Shown here piece after piece: positions 11,261 through 24,326 of a stretch of 64,000 nucleotides of DNA. The notes under the pieces are model-generated. The model worked only from the letters and a program-made list of their open reading frames with translations, did no database searches and had not been told where the DNA came from. The DNA comes from Metridium senile (Eukaryota > Cnidaria > Anthozoa > Actiniaria > Metridiidae): the NCBI GenBank assembly GCA_949775045.1, contig OX459098.1, positions 19,800,944-19,864,943 on the forward strand, read 5' to 3'. The position numbers were made by a program, and so were the translations under genes. Position 1 is the first letter of the stretch. Each line of letters begins with the position of its first letter.

Positions 11261-11614
11261 TATATACTGTAAACTTTAAAACTGGCCACACCCTAAACGT
11301 TAAATCTATTCTTAACCAACGACTTTTTTCGCAAGAAAAATATAAATTTGTTAACTGAAAAATCACCTAAATACAATAGTTATTCCAAGGCAGTTCAATG
11401 TTTTCCTTTGCCGTAAGCCAGAAAGTCCTTATATGTTTTAAGTATGTTTACCACGAAGAAAAATAAACTTAAGTGTTTTGGAGTGCAAAGTCCACGGAAA
11501 AAACGTTTTTGCATGCCAAAAATAATATACATTAAAAAAAAGCACATATAAATGAATTTGGGGTTCATATTTTCGCTAAATCCTTTGTATTATTTATTTA
11601 GTTATTCTAAGTCT
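11261..11614. other. Intergenic AT-rich DNA
   Basis: Nothing recognised. Confidence 0.3.
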
Positions 11615-11752
11615 TAGAGTACAAACACTAAAAGTGTGCAATACTATTTACCACTAAATATTGTTGATTAAACAATAGAGAACAAAAGAATTTGCATAAT
11701 TTAGCAGTATTTAGTGGTATTTATGTTGCACACTTTTAGTGTTTGTACTCTA
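11615..11752. mobile_element. Fold-back MITE, TAGAGTACAAACACTAAAAG ends
   Basis: TAGAGTACAAACACTAAAAG followed by TGTGCAA at the left is mirrored by TTGCACA and CTTTTAGTGTTTGTACTCTA at the right. An inner TTTACCACTAAATA segment is also mirrored. Confidence 0.75.
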
Positions 11753-13344
11753 TTCACAACATTAAATTAATGATATGTTAAATTGTTTTTTTGTTGTTGT
11801 TGCAATGTTTTTTCTATAAATGTTCAATGATGATCTGTGTTCATCTCAGCAGGAGTTATAAACCGTTCAAAGTCCATTTACACTAAAGTGAAAGCTTGAT
11901 TCGTTTTTAATACCGCCTTATCTGACAGATCCATTATAAACAAGCCCATTTCTAGAGTTAAATATTTAGTCTTTCTCTTTAATATATGAGCTCCAAGATC
12001 ACTGAATATGTTGTGGACATTTATATATAATTAAGTTAGCAAAATACAACAAATTAATTTTAATATCCGCTTAAGCACTAAAATTAACAACCTAAATCCA
12101 TATCATAAATCTACCAAATATAGTCAGCTGAACTTCAGGAACAATACAACGAATCAAAAAAGGAGAATAATTGAAATGAAAATTATTCTTGTTGACAATA
12201 CCCAAGGAATACCCGAGGAGGTGTTTTCACTCGATCTTCTAGAAGTTTTGTAGTATTTCACATGTACATAAGATTGAAGTCGGTTATAAATGATATTCAA
12301 ACTGGTCATTTCGATTCTGGATAGCTAAAAAAGTAATTGATGTTTGAAATTGAATATGAACTAGCCATCTGGCGATATTGTGAACCGTTTTCGTCCTCAG
12401 ATACAACAGTTTTCATAAACTATCTTGTAAAATCGTACATATGCAATAATTATATCTCTTTCTTACCTTTAAAAGGTCGTTCTTCGCGAAGCTCGTCAAC
12501 ATATCGTGTCTTGATGTAAAGTGCAATGTCATGACAATTCACACGTGTTATACAAGAACATACTAGTGGACTTTGGACCTCTCCCCATGCCACCTCCACA
12601 TATGGATGTAACTAGCGCCACATACTAACAGTACCAGAATGCTTTGCAGAATTTCTTTTTTCGATAGTTATCCTAGTTTTTCTTCAAAGTAATCCAATCC
12701 TAATATAAAGAAATAGTAAAATAAATATACTCACAGGTTATTGTAGGCAGCTTGTACCTAAATTTCTGTTAAATGTAATGTATTTTTGTAATTGTAAAAT
12801 CAACTATGGTACTAAATAAACATATTGATTGATAACTATCAGAAGTAAAATCTGGCATTCGTGAGCTGATTACTTCATTGTGGGAAATATACATTTTTAG
12901 GGTCGACTGACATTGATAATATTTGCTGTTGTATATGTATTTTTAATATCAATTTTTATTGTGATAATTAATGAATAAAATATTACTTTTAAGGATAAAA
13001 GATGCAATCCTGGCCATTTTCTTTAGTATCGCTTAGTTAATTTATGTTGTTTATTTTGCCGATATGTCGAGATATGATTGACAAGTGAACTTTGAACACA
13101 CAACAGCGCTCAGTCGATGGCTGTGGATCAAAGTTCACCAAGCTAATAAGGGACAGGGTTATCAACCTGAGCATATTATTAAACTAATAAAACCATTATA
13201 TAGGAATTCACTAATTTATTATTAATTTTAAACATTCACATGCTATTTTCAAAAACCCTATAGCTACTGCAAAACAATTCCCTATATAGTTACTAACGCG
13301 AAAACTCCGAGGAAAACTATTGAAGCTCGCGTGAGAAAAGTTTT
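11753..13344. other. Intergenic DNA with a possible LINE/SINE tail
   Basis: The stretch ending near 12835 (ACTAAATAAACATATTGATTGATAA) resembles the 3' tail of animal non-LTR elements. The rest is AT-rich with no supported gene. Confidence 0.3.
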
Positions 13345-13760
13345 GAGGGTCCACAATAGGTTTGGCGGGATGCGGGATAAACCTTTTTTTAAGGGCGGGA
13401 TACGGGATTTTAACAAAAATCAGAGCGGGATGCGGGATTCTGTATTTCGAGCGGAATCGGGATTTCACTTTTTTTAGGTGTCGGGATTCGGGAAATTAAT
13501 AGCATTGGCAGCCGGATTTTGGATTACAGAGTTCGTTTTGAATCCAGAACTTGTCTAACGTATAGATCTAGAAACACGCGTTTGACTTTTATTTGCCCGT
13601 TGATTGATTTCTAATATAAACCGGCATCGTTATGAGTAAGGAATAGTCCTAGCAAGGATTTATCGGGATCGGGATTGTGCCATAAAAAATGCCGGGATGG
13701 CGGGATTTCACGCAAAAATGAGCGGGATTGCGGGATACGAGAACCCTATTGTGGACCCTC
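13345..13760. mobile_element. 416-bp TIR element rich in GCGGGATNCGGGA
   Basis: Terminal inverted repeats GAGGGTCCACAATAGG / CCTATTGTGGACCCTC are flanked by a 6-base direct repeat AGTTTT (13339-13344 and 13761-13766). The interior contains reiterated GGCGGGATGCGGGAT-like words at both ends. A degenerate related stretch occurs near 18060-18085. Non-autonomous, with no coding capacity. Confidence 0.7.
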
Positions 13761-13766
13761 AGTTTT

Positions 13767-15026
13767 GGTCCAGAAAGAGAAGCCGTGTATATTGCGCTAT
13801 TGATTTCTGGGGTAAAACGGTTTCTGCAAGTATCTGGCCAGTTTAAGCCAATCTCTAGATCTGACTAGTCTAAGACATCACCCAATCTCTGGACATTCTA
13901 AAAAAATAGCAACTCAACAAATATCCCAAATATCCTTTAATGATCTAAAGATGTCTATAAGGTAACTAAAAGGTCAACATTGATTCACAGCGATATACTG
14001 CGATGGCCGTAGGTAAACTGTCTTCCTCCTTTCTCCTCCCCTCCCCCCTAGAGAGCCGCTACGCAGGCTAACTGACCAAAGATCCCAAATTGTCCACTTT
14101 TTACAACCAAACAAATTATTGACAACCACTTTGCATGTAGAACGTTGTTCAGCCAGCCAATCAGGGTTTACCTTTCCGGAAAAATGGCTTTATTTACTAT
14201 GTAAAATATCTTCATAAATTAGGACCCAGCCCCCACCCTTCTTTTCGAGCTCCTCCAAACCGTGTATCAATTTTAATCAGTCTATTCCGTCCATTATACC
14301 AGCTACAAGCTAACAGAACATACAAAATAATTTGATGGTATTTTTACTAAGCAAATATTTAAGCTATTCTGGTATTGATCGTTATTGCGTGTGGGATACA
14401 CAGTTGTCGAGCTGTCAATTATAAAAAAATATCGGAATTTTAGCCATGCATATAAAACGTTTTTATAGGGCATGGATATAGAAATGGCTTGATTGAACTG
14501 CTGTCTTATACCATGTTATACTGATGAAAACAATTTACGCGTGATAATATGTTTTATTTAAAATATATTATTGTATTAAATGAGAAATGCGTTAGACTAA
14601 ATTTAGAATTGATACCATTGGGTTCAAAATACGACAGATGTATGACATTCAAAATGTTGCTTTAATGAATGCTTGTTCCTACTTTCTGAAGTCGGTTTTG
14701 TTTTCTTATCAATGTCGGTTAAACTGAAAGAGTTATGTTAGTTTTACGTAACAATTAGGCAAACATCAACAGCAGAATTTCCGAGGTTTCTCACCACAAA
14801 TATTCAAGACATCTTATCTGCATTCTCAGTTTGTGAAGTTGGTCTGCCTCAACATATACAACAAAAATGTGTTACATTTGATAGCAGTAGTGATCGTGTT
14901 TGGAGAATTTAACAATTTGTACATTGTGGTACATTACCGTTTATGGGATTATGTGTTCACACACGTATGCTTCGCCTGGTTTATGAAAACCACTCAAATA
15001 TTTAGCCGTATATACAAAAGAATAAA
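13767..15026. other. Intergenic DNA, no gene supported
   Basis: Includes a pyrimidine-rich run near 14025-14050. A 99-codon frame near 14833 lacks family signature and overlaps the next element. Confidence 0.35.
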
Positions 15027-15180
15027 ATTAAACTGTTATAATGAAAATCAAAGGAATTATAAAGTCGCGACGTTTCGGTCTCATCATGAAACCATCATCA
15101 GGTACAACCGAAACGGTCGTGACTTTATATAATTCCGTTTAATTTTCATTATCTCAATCATTATTTATTAAACTGTTATA
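15027..15180 (-). mobile_element. Small retro-type insertion with hammerhead-like core
   Basis: A 126-base insert (15041-15166) is flanked by a perfect 14-base direct repeat ATTAAACTGTTATA (15027-15040, 15167-15180), a length typical of retrotransposition. The insert is itself an inverted repeat. On the minus strand it reads CTGATGA, a six-pair stem (GGTTTC/GAGACC), then GAAAC, which is the conserved-core arrangement of a hammerhead ribozyme. Stem I and the cleavage triplet are not convincing. Confidence 0.5.
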
Positions 15181-16388
15181 GTACTAAATACTAGACATGG
15201 CGCTATCAAAGTGGTTTAATTCATTCGATTGCCTTCTTTGGTTGCGATGTCTACCACATTGTCGTTTCCGGCCCACGCAGCACGCCGCTTTGTAAACTGA
15301 TTCTTAACATTTTAACTACGGCCTAAATCACTGCACACCGAGAACTGAACTGCGTTGACTGAACCTATTAGCACTATATATAATATTTCGTCTTTTAATA
15401 TACGATTCCAAATGAATTGAATCATTGTAGTATATATCGGCAGGGGTACCGGTGATGGGCGAGCAATATTATAGAAAGGATGTCTGCTGTACAAACAAGG
15501 GCTAAAGCGGCAAAGGAAACCTTTGTTTATCGGCCGTGATAGGAAGGAAAAATTAGGGACGGACCATTAAATATTTGAGGGGGGAAGGGGGGGGGGGGGG
15601 CGGTTGGGCAAATACCAAAAAAAAAAAACTTCGAGCACAGCCTTAAAAGGAGAGAAAATCGTGCACAGCAACAATGACAACAAAAAAAAAAAAAAAAAAA
15701 AAACGGTCCACCATAAGAAGAAAGACGCACTGGAATTGCCTTATCTTCAAGCCTTAGAATTTTAAAACTTGTCGACGTCAGTATAAAAAGAGCTTCGTTA
15801 GTTTTCCTAGTCGGACCGAGCAGTGTACAACGTCTCATTTCCTTACATGCGATTCGCGTAATTCTGTTGCTCTTCGACTAAATATATAGTGTAATACTTG
15901 CAATGAATTCAGAGTGTGTTGGTCTTACCGAGATCGAAATAACCGCCACGTAAAATTCAATGTCAGCTGTATGGGAACCCGTTTACTGGAGATCTTCTCT
16001 GTGGGTTTTTATCCCTGCCTAACGTAGTGTAGTACGTAGCGTAGCGTAGTAATTATTCTTTGTTTCATTTTACCAAATTCTGACCTGACTCTAAAAGAAA
16101 CTCATATCGTGTACAACTATATCCTCAAAGAAATATCGTGAAAAGTTGAACAAATATCTTACACAGCCTCGAGGGCAAACGTGAAATATCCTGCACCAAA
16201 AATATCAAATATTTTATGGTTCGTACCCGACCTCGTGTGAGAGTGACAAAAGATGCCGAGGATGTGGTACCCTGGATGCCTGGAGGTTTGAGGATTGTCA
16301 AGAGAATAGTATCAAGGAGTATTTTGTGTGTATTTTAATTTGTTTGGTAGAATTTAGATAACGTCGCAGTTGAAACATCAGTAGTACA
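15181..16388. other. Intergenic DNA with MITE fragment and homopolymers
   Basis: 15553-15715 resembles the element at 63405-63624 (AGGGACGGACCATT, a G-rich run, then TCGAGCACAGCC). It carries a G run at 15587-15600 and two long A runs. A GTAGC-rich microsatellite lies near 16025-16050. Confidence 0.45.
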
Positions 16389-16511
16389 CTAGCCTCCGTT
16401 GCCGGCTGTCTGCGTGATTAGGGAGAAGAAAAAGGGAGAGGTAAAAAAAAGGAAAATATATTTCCTTCTCTCTTCCTCGCAACCCCGCAGACCGCCGGTA
16501 TCGCAGGCTAG
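16389..16511. mobile_element. Palindromic MITE, CTAGCCT...AGGCTAG ends
   Basis: CTAGCCTCCGTTGCCGGC at the left is mirrored imperfectly by GCCGGTATCGCAGGCTAG at the right, with purine-rich and pyrimidine-rich inner arms. Confidence 0.6.
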
Positions 16512-16734
16512 TATTCTGAAATCTCAAGTAGTTATATCCGGTGTTTGTAAACAAACCTGCGTGAATACTGCAGTCATTCACGTTTACCGCCATTTCTTGA
16601 CCTCTCCGCGTTAGTTTACTCTCCTCAGGGGTCAAAACCTGCATACTCAAGGGAGCTCACTAGTTTTATACAGATATCGACGGTGGTCACTACAAGTCCA
16701 AACATATGAGTAAATTAATTACAAGTCCAGACAT

Positions 16735-17176
16735 ATGAGTAAATTAATTAAACCTAGGATGAATCGAATCAGTCCTACAGAAAGCTTAAATCGACAACAA
16801 GCCAACATGGCTAGCACAGAAGATTTATTTACAAGTAGCTCGAACCTTTACGAGATGACACAGCCCTTACCAAGGACGTCGTTAGAATGTATTAAAGAAG
16901 ACGACGGACAATCGCATGATGTCCCAGAACTATTTATCATTTCAAACCAGGAGAAGAAACGTGGTCCTTCCCCAGTGAGTAGCGATTGTAGATGGAATCT
17001 ACCTGACGACGACAGCGAGCTCTGCCACGACGATAAGCATTTGTACAGAAGGCTATGCTGCTTGATTAGTATCGTGTGTCTAGTGTCAATTTGTGCCTTT
17101 ATTCTTACTGTACTGATGCTGTTGGGATTTGTGAATGGATCGAATACAAGAAGATGTTCGTGTCCAGCAAATCAAG
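16735..17176 (+). CDS. Gene B exon 1: cytoplasmic tail, anchor, stalk
   Basis: 147 codons plus one base. The ATG lies in ACATATGAG. The acidic and Ser-rich tail is followed by [16 protein letters not shown] and further hydrophobic residues to [17 protein letters not shown]. Basic residues on the cytoplasmic side (YRR) favour N-in topology. NGS is a potential glycosylation site outside. The donor is AAG/GTATAC, phase 1. A 31-base direct repeat (ACAAGTCCA to TTAATT) just upstream creates a short ATG frame at 16705 whose stop overlaps this start. A second in-frame ATG (MASTEDLF) lies 24 codons in. Confidence 0.75.
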
Positions 17177-20100
17177 GTATACAAGTAATAAATGATATAT
17201 GATATACCCATTCAATAATATAATATATACATCTTATTTATTCCTTTGAAAACAGTACACATTCTCCCTGCGTATCGTACAATACAAATGATAACTGATA
17301 TAAGATATCCATTCAATATATAATATATACATCGTATTTATTCCTTCGAATACATTACACATTCTTGCTGCGTATCGTACAATACAAGTGTTAACTGATA
17401 TAAGATATCCATTCAATATATAATATATACATCGTATTTATTCCTTCGAATACATTACACATTCTTGCTGCGCATCGTACAATATAAGTTATAATTGATA
17501 TAAGATACCTATTCAATATATAATATATACATCTTATTTATTCCTACGAATACAGTAGTCATTACCAAGTAATAACTGATATAAGATATCCATTCAATAA
17601 TAATATATAATAATCATTCCTTCGAACTAAATACAGTACACATTCTATCTGCGCATCGTACAATACTAATAACTGATATAAGATATCCATTCAACAATAT
17701 AATATTATATATAATTAATTAAATATATATATAATTATTCCTTCGAAAACAGTACTCCTTCTACGTGCGTATCTTCCAATCCGTCACTGACGACTCAATA
17801 TTACGAACAACAAGTGTCTCAGACATTCAGAATTTTACAGAAAATGTACAATAAAGATATCTTGAGAGTAAAATCCTTTCTGTATAAAAAGTGACTGTAT
17901 TTGAGCGCGCGTTTTTTTACACTAAGGGTAGAATTATCAAAGAAAGGCGATTATACTATTATGTAGTTTGCATTTTGTACTATGAATGGTATGTATTGAT
18001 AGGAACACCCACTCGATTTACTGATACCGATGGGCGGGAAACGACTGTACGACCAAAAGGAATGCCGGGATGACGCAAAAATGAGCTTACCACATCGGTC
18101 AATTCACTAAACGCAAATACTAAAAAGGCTTTAAGAAAGTAGTATATAGTTCAGGTTAAAATAATATGTTCGTTCGTACATTTCGTGACGATGAGGCTTC
18201 CGTGAGTGAGGGAAAGATCTAGTTTGATAATAAACCACAGATGTTGGAACTTCTCTGGTTAACAAATGTCTGAAGAGCTAGATTCCAACTACAAAGATTA
18301 TACTTCAACCTATCCTGAGAAAACAGACGTCCTTTCGCTCCTCTTAATTTCCCCCGCGAAACTAATTTCTCGGCTAGGGGAAGAGGAGCGAAAGAACGTC
18401 TGTTTTCTCAGGCCTGCTTACTTTAACCATGACCTAAATACTATGTGTTAGAGTTTTATTTTTTCAGTTCAGGACACTTTTATTACAGTGGTCCCAGGCT
18501 GTAAGCAATTACAAATTAATAATAGTTACACGAAATGTGATTCTGATTTTGCGCATTCTATACTAGCTATATATTGGCGGGACTGGAAAGAGGCTGAACA
18601 GATCGCAGCGGACAGGCCAAAGTGGAGGGAGTTGTTTCTCGCCTCATGCTCCGCAAGGAGCTAGGAGAAAAAGAAGATACTGGCAATACTTTTCGATATT
18701 TTCATACAAATGGCCAAATTTGAAACAGTGGGTCAAAGTCACTAGATGTCTCGTAGTTCCATTTACACTTGACTATTCAACTGAAAAGAGTTACTAATGT
18801 GGGTTATCTTCAGCAAAGAAGAACGCTATGAAAAGCAGGTTCAGCAATCCAATGACCGAGATGCATATAACGCTACATTATCTGACAAACGTGAAACTAT
18901 TGAATGTAATCCAAATCTGGGTCAATAAGCTAGTTCTTGACCATGATATGGTCCGGAAAGACAACCTTTAATACTTTAAATAGTACATGTCTCAATTACT
19001 CCCAAAATGAACTCAGCTTTTCTTACTTTACAAGTGACAATAGCAAGTTCTAAAAAGGATAAACGCCGGCCCGAATCGTCAGTAAGGTTTACTTACTTTT
19101 TGTAATAGAAATAGAGATAATATTAATGTTTTATACTTCTATTGCGCAATTATCAATGTGGATATAATCAAATACGCACATAATACGACCAACGTCCGAA
19201 TCGTCAGTAAGCTTTTAACTCAGTTCTTATATGATTTCAAAGACTAACCTCCCAAATGTAAGTAAATTTGTAATTTTTAAGTTTTTTTTAAAGGATTAAC
19301 GTACGTGCGTCAATACGTTTTTGCTTTTACACGGTGCATAGCTTTCCTTTGTTAATAGCCCTTTGGTTTAGTTTTATGGTAACTAAAAAATGTTATCGAC
19401 AGACAACCATTTCAAAGTCTGTTGTTTTATGTTTGTATAGTTTGGTACACTTGCTGCAAACAGGAAACCACAATAGTAAACCAGAGGGAAAACTTTCCTT
19501 GAGGTTCTTTAAACATCCTGTTGAGTTTTATAAAAACATTGACATTATTCAACAGCTTGACGGAGAGCAGAATATTTGAACATTAAAAAAATTGTAAGAC
19601 GGAGGAAGCGGGAAGAAGACACTTTATTTTTTTAAGTTTTGTACTTTACACAGTTTGAATTTTTATCTCAAACTGGCCGGACGTCCCCTATACTTTCTTT
19701 CATTGGTTTGTTTGCAGGCACCATGTAGCTGCTATATTCTATACTGTTGTCGCCATCTAATTCCCAATAATAAATCATATTGTGACTAGTGGGTGACAAG
19801 TGTAAAACGTCCCGTAGTAACATAATGGGGGTTCTATTTGAAAGAGTATGTGCAGCCCCGAGGAAGAGCTAGCCGTACGCCAGGTCATGCAATAAATGAA
19901 TGAATGGATGGATGAATGGATGAATGAATGAATTGATGAATGAATGGATGGATGGATGGATTGATGGATGAATGGATGGATGGATTGATGGATGAATGAA
20001 TAGATTAATGTATGAATGGATGGATGGATGGATGGATTGATGGATGAATGAATGAATTGATTAATGGATGGATGGATGGATGGATGAACGGATGAATGAG

Positions 20101-23100
20101 TTAATGCATGAGTGGATGAATGAATGGATGGATGAACGAACAAACGAAACTAAATAAGCGAACGAATAAACGAATGAATGAATGAACGAACGAATTAATG
20201 AATCAGGAACAAATATGATGATTGAACTTTTTTGCAAAACTCTAGCTACATGTAAGTAGAAGATAAAGAAATGAATCGGCTTCAAGTGTATATCAACTAG
20301 CTGTCGACTTATAGGTTCTCAGTTTAAAAGTATGTATCAAGCAGCTTGATATGGTAGCCTTCTTACAGCACCGTCTTAGAGGTGATTTAGCTAAGTGGGG
20401 TCATAAGAGCCATCTAACACCTCTACATGTACTGTAAGTGAACGGAAAGGTTGGGCTTTTTCGTATGACACACTCCTATAAACTAGTACAAGAACCAAGG
20501 ATTCGATATTCACAGCAACAGTTTTATCCCACAGCAGCGATTTTTAAATGATTTAGTTTTTTTAAATTATTTATCATTCTTGATTTTTTAAATTTGTTTT
20601 TGATTTTCAACCAATTCAATGTTTTGGATATTTTAAATTTAGGGCTCTTAAAAAATTAAGGGCTCTTAAATTGTTAGGGGATGTCCGGTCCCTAAATGTC
20701 TTAAATAAAATAGGGTTTTTTGCCTCGCTAGGGGGGTGTCAGTTGCCTGAAAGGACACCCCCCTATATCCGCCCCTAATAATTTAATTTAATATAAATAA
20801 CACTATTAAATGTCCGAGATGAACATACCACTAATTCCTTTGTCCATCATCAGTAATATCTATCTTAATGGGCTTTCACAAGTACTATCGTCATTCCTTT
20901 AAAATATTGTTTAATAGTTTCTGTTTATTCAATTAAACATGGATTACTATTTGGGTCCAGACATGAGATTGTCTTACATAACATACCAAGGTCAGGGTTA
21001 ATAGAAACTCGTCAATACGGAGCAAGTGTTCAACGTTATTTTAAATGAGATGAAGGGCCAACCAACGGCATTCGTTTATAATTATCAAATGTCTTATTTT
21101 GCTAATGAATTCTTGTAATTATGTGAATTTTTTTTTTCGGATTTCTTTATTAAAACAAACCACAATAGATAAGAAAACTATAAAAAAATCAAAGTAAACT
21201 ATAGAGTTCCATAACATCCCCACCCCCTCCCCTGACGGTATTTGAAGGAAACAAGGTTAACCAGTTAACAACTGAGCCGGAATTCATCTGTTAAAGCTAT
21301 CAACGGTCGGCTACCAGCAGAGTATAAATCCGGAAAAACCCCCGTAGACAGATAGCAACTAATTGGTTAAGATCTACAGTACGGATGTATTTAAACTATC
21401 TCAGGTGTTTAGGCGTGACGTCATACCAGTATAAGACCACGTCACGTGATCTCGTATGACAATGTCAGGTGGGAACGTTAGCTTGCACTGCGCATGACCT
21501 GATGACATGGGTGGTCGTTTGGTTGTTATTGTTGGTATGTAATCTCTGACAACGCACCCACGCAGGGATGGCCGCCCTTTCAGGCAGACTTTCTTGAAAC
21601 CGCGACGGCAATTTTTAGATGTGTTAAGAAACCACAGCCATTCCAGACACAATGTTGACCCATATAATGTGAATTTTGTATTTCGCATATGTTCGGCCGT
21701 GTTTAAAAACAAATAGTTCAGTTATAGATAAAATATAAAAATAATTGTTAATCGCACGTAATGAGGAAGATTGTAAAGCATGATTAATTCCACTCATTTA
21801 TCCATTCATCCATCGATCCATCAACCTCGTTCTCAGGGCCCTCTCCTTTCGCTCCAGGGCCTGGGAACGAGGTTGTCAATCGATCCCATCCTTCTATATA
21901 TTCAACCATTTGTCAATATATCAATCCGAGCCATTCCTTGTTTTCCGTGCATGCACGCATGCACGCATTCTTTTTTTTACCCTGCGACCAGAGGTTACCA
22001 TTCGAAGAGAAAAGCTCTAAGGCAAAGAGAAAAAAAAAAACCTCTGCTCTCAGGGTAATCAATTATAAGTAAGAAAGGAAATAAAGAAAACAAATATTGC
22101 ATAAGTCAATAGTGCATGAAACATATTGCATACATATTGTATTATTATATACATAATAATTAACTGTAAACTGCTGTTGTTCAGTAAGTAAATCATGAAT
22201 GAATGAAGACTTTTATTATGATTATTAATGTTATTGTCATTATAATATTCTGTATCTTTGCTTGTAGTCAAAGCTCAATCTGAACTACAAAGACGCGTCC
22301 AGGAAATAGACAACATGGACAAGAATGTTTCACACTTGACGAAGATGATGGTAAGAAAGACCACCTTACACTACCCTGGGTGGGTTTTCTTTGTGTCCTT
22401 CGTACATCTTCAGATTAAGTGAACATATATATTTTAATTCCTTCCTTACTTAGTTATCAAAAAAGTACGTTTTGGATGTTGTGAGTAGTTATTTATGAAG
22501 TGCATATCATTATAATAAGATATGTGTATATATGTATATCTCTAAAACTGCAATATATATATATATATATATATATATAAGGAAAATATGAAACAAAAAA
22601 AGAGAAATAAAACATTTATTTTTTATTTTAGAAAATTCAAAACACTGACGTACAAAGGATCTGGATCCTGCTTAATATGACGATGGAAAAACTCCAGAAA
22701 AATAACGAACAAAGACCGACTACTACAAGCGAAGTAGTTACTCCTACTAACACACCCTTGGTAAGAATTATAATATAGCGTTTTTATTATGTTTGGGCTA
22801 CCTGTGGAAAGTTAACTCGGGATTCGCTATATTGATTAACCATCGATGTATTATTGATTGCCCGTCGATTTATTATTGATTGGCCGTCGATTTATTATTA
22901 ATTAACCATCTATTTATTATTCATTGGCCGTCGATTTAGTATTGATTGGCCGTCGATCTATTATTGATTAACCATCTATTTATTATTGATGGGCCGTCGA
23001 TATATTATTACTTTGCCTTTGATGTATTATTGTTCTACCGATGATTTATAAGGAACTTTTCTATAAAGTTCAAACGAAAGCAGTTTTACGGGTTTTTAAG

Positions 23101-24118
23101 TTGCGCTTTATTCTATCCAAATTAGCCAAATAAGTAAAATAAGGACATATAAATCTTCTTGCCGCTAATAAACGTTCATTTATCTGTGCTATTACTCGCT
23201 TCTATATAAAATTATTGATACGTTTTACTGAACCTTCTTGGACTAACCTTGAAGCCAGCCTAGTAACTTCCTGCGTTGGTAGTCCTTCCACTGAATTTGA
23301 ACTGATTCTTTTACGAATCCGAATCAAGTCACTCACATATTATGAATGAAATATTTCAGCACGTGCAATAACAAGTATGAATGCCCGCTAATTACAACAT
23401 TGACGAAATTACATCGACCTCTGATTGGTTCCTACTCCCTAGTGGATTTGGGACCAGGCTATGAGTATTTTTTACAATAAAACTTCGCCAAATAGTTAAG
23501 ATACACCTAATTCAAAATAGGTTGACGGGGCGAACGGCGATTGGCGATTGGTGATTGGTGATTGCACGACCGATAGAAACTATGGGTAATACGAATTCCC
23601 TCTTATTCGTTTCTAAATTACCCAAACAATGCTTTACCGTTCAGCGAAACCTTCGAGACACCCATCTAAGGTCATCGCTGAACGGTGTTTGGGTAATTTA
23701 GAATGGAATAAGAAGAAATGCGTATTACCCACTTTCGGTCATGCAATCACCAATCACCGTTCGCCCCGTCAACCTTTTTCGAATTAGGTGTATACAAGAA
23801 TCTAGAATCACAGTTGTCTAAAGATGGTAACTAAAGGTATGGCTAAGGGGCCGGCTACCATCTCTTTTTTTTTTGTCCAGCTATGACTCTGTTTTATGTA
23901 GATAGCGCGGATGGGGCCGAAATCTTCATCCTTTACGTAAACCGATTCGGTGCTTCAGCTTCATAGAATGTCTCTGCAGAGGAATCGTCCTACTTTTTTT
24001 TCTTTTCATTTTCTTGATTTATTTCTTTTTCTTGTCTTGTGATATCCGGGTGGTGCTACCGCGGTAGGGCGATTCATTGATCGAATATTGTATAGAAAAT
24101 GCGCAATATAAGTAATAA

Positions 24119-24160
<42 letters not shown>

Positions 24161-24231
24161 GACTCTTTATTGAAGCTACTTGTTTTTCTATTTACAACTT
24201 TGCGTGAATAAATTATTCCTGGGCTAAGCTG

Positions 24232-24326
<95 letters not shown>

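Noticed and set aside
14833..15132. 99-codon frame
   Set aside because: Begins at a non-ATG codon and runs into the small inverted-repeat insertion at 15041-15166.
19775..20285. Ser-Ile-His-Pro repeat proteins on the minus strand (also 7191-7373)
   Set aside because: Translations of GATG/GAAT tetranucleotide repeats.
22830..23045. CRISPR-like regular repeats
   Set aside because: Repeats are contiguous ~22-bp minisatellite units without unique spacers, in an intron of a eukaryotic gene.
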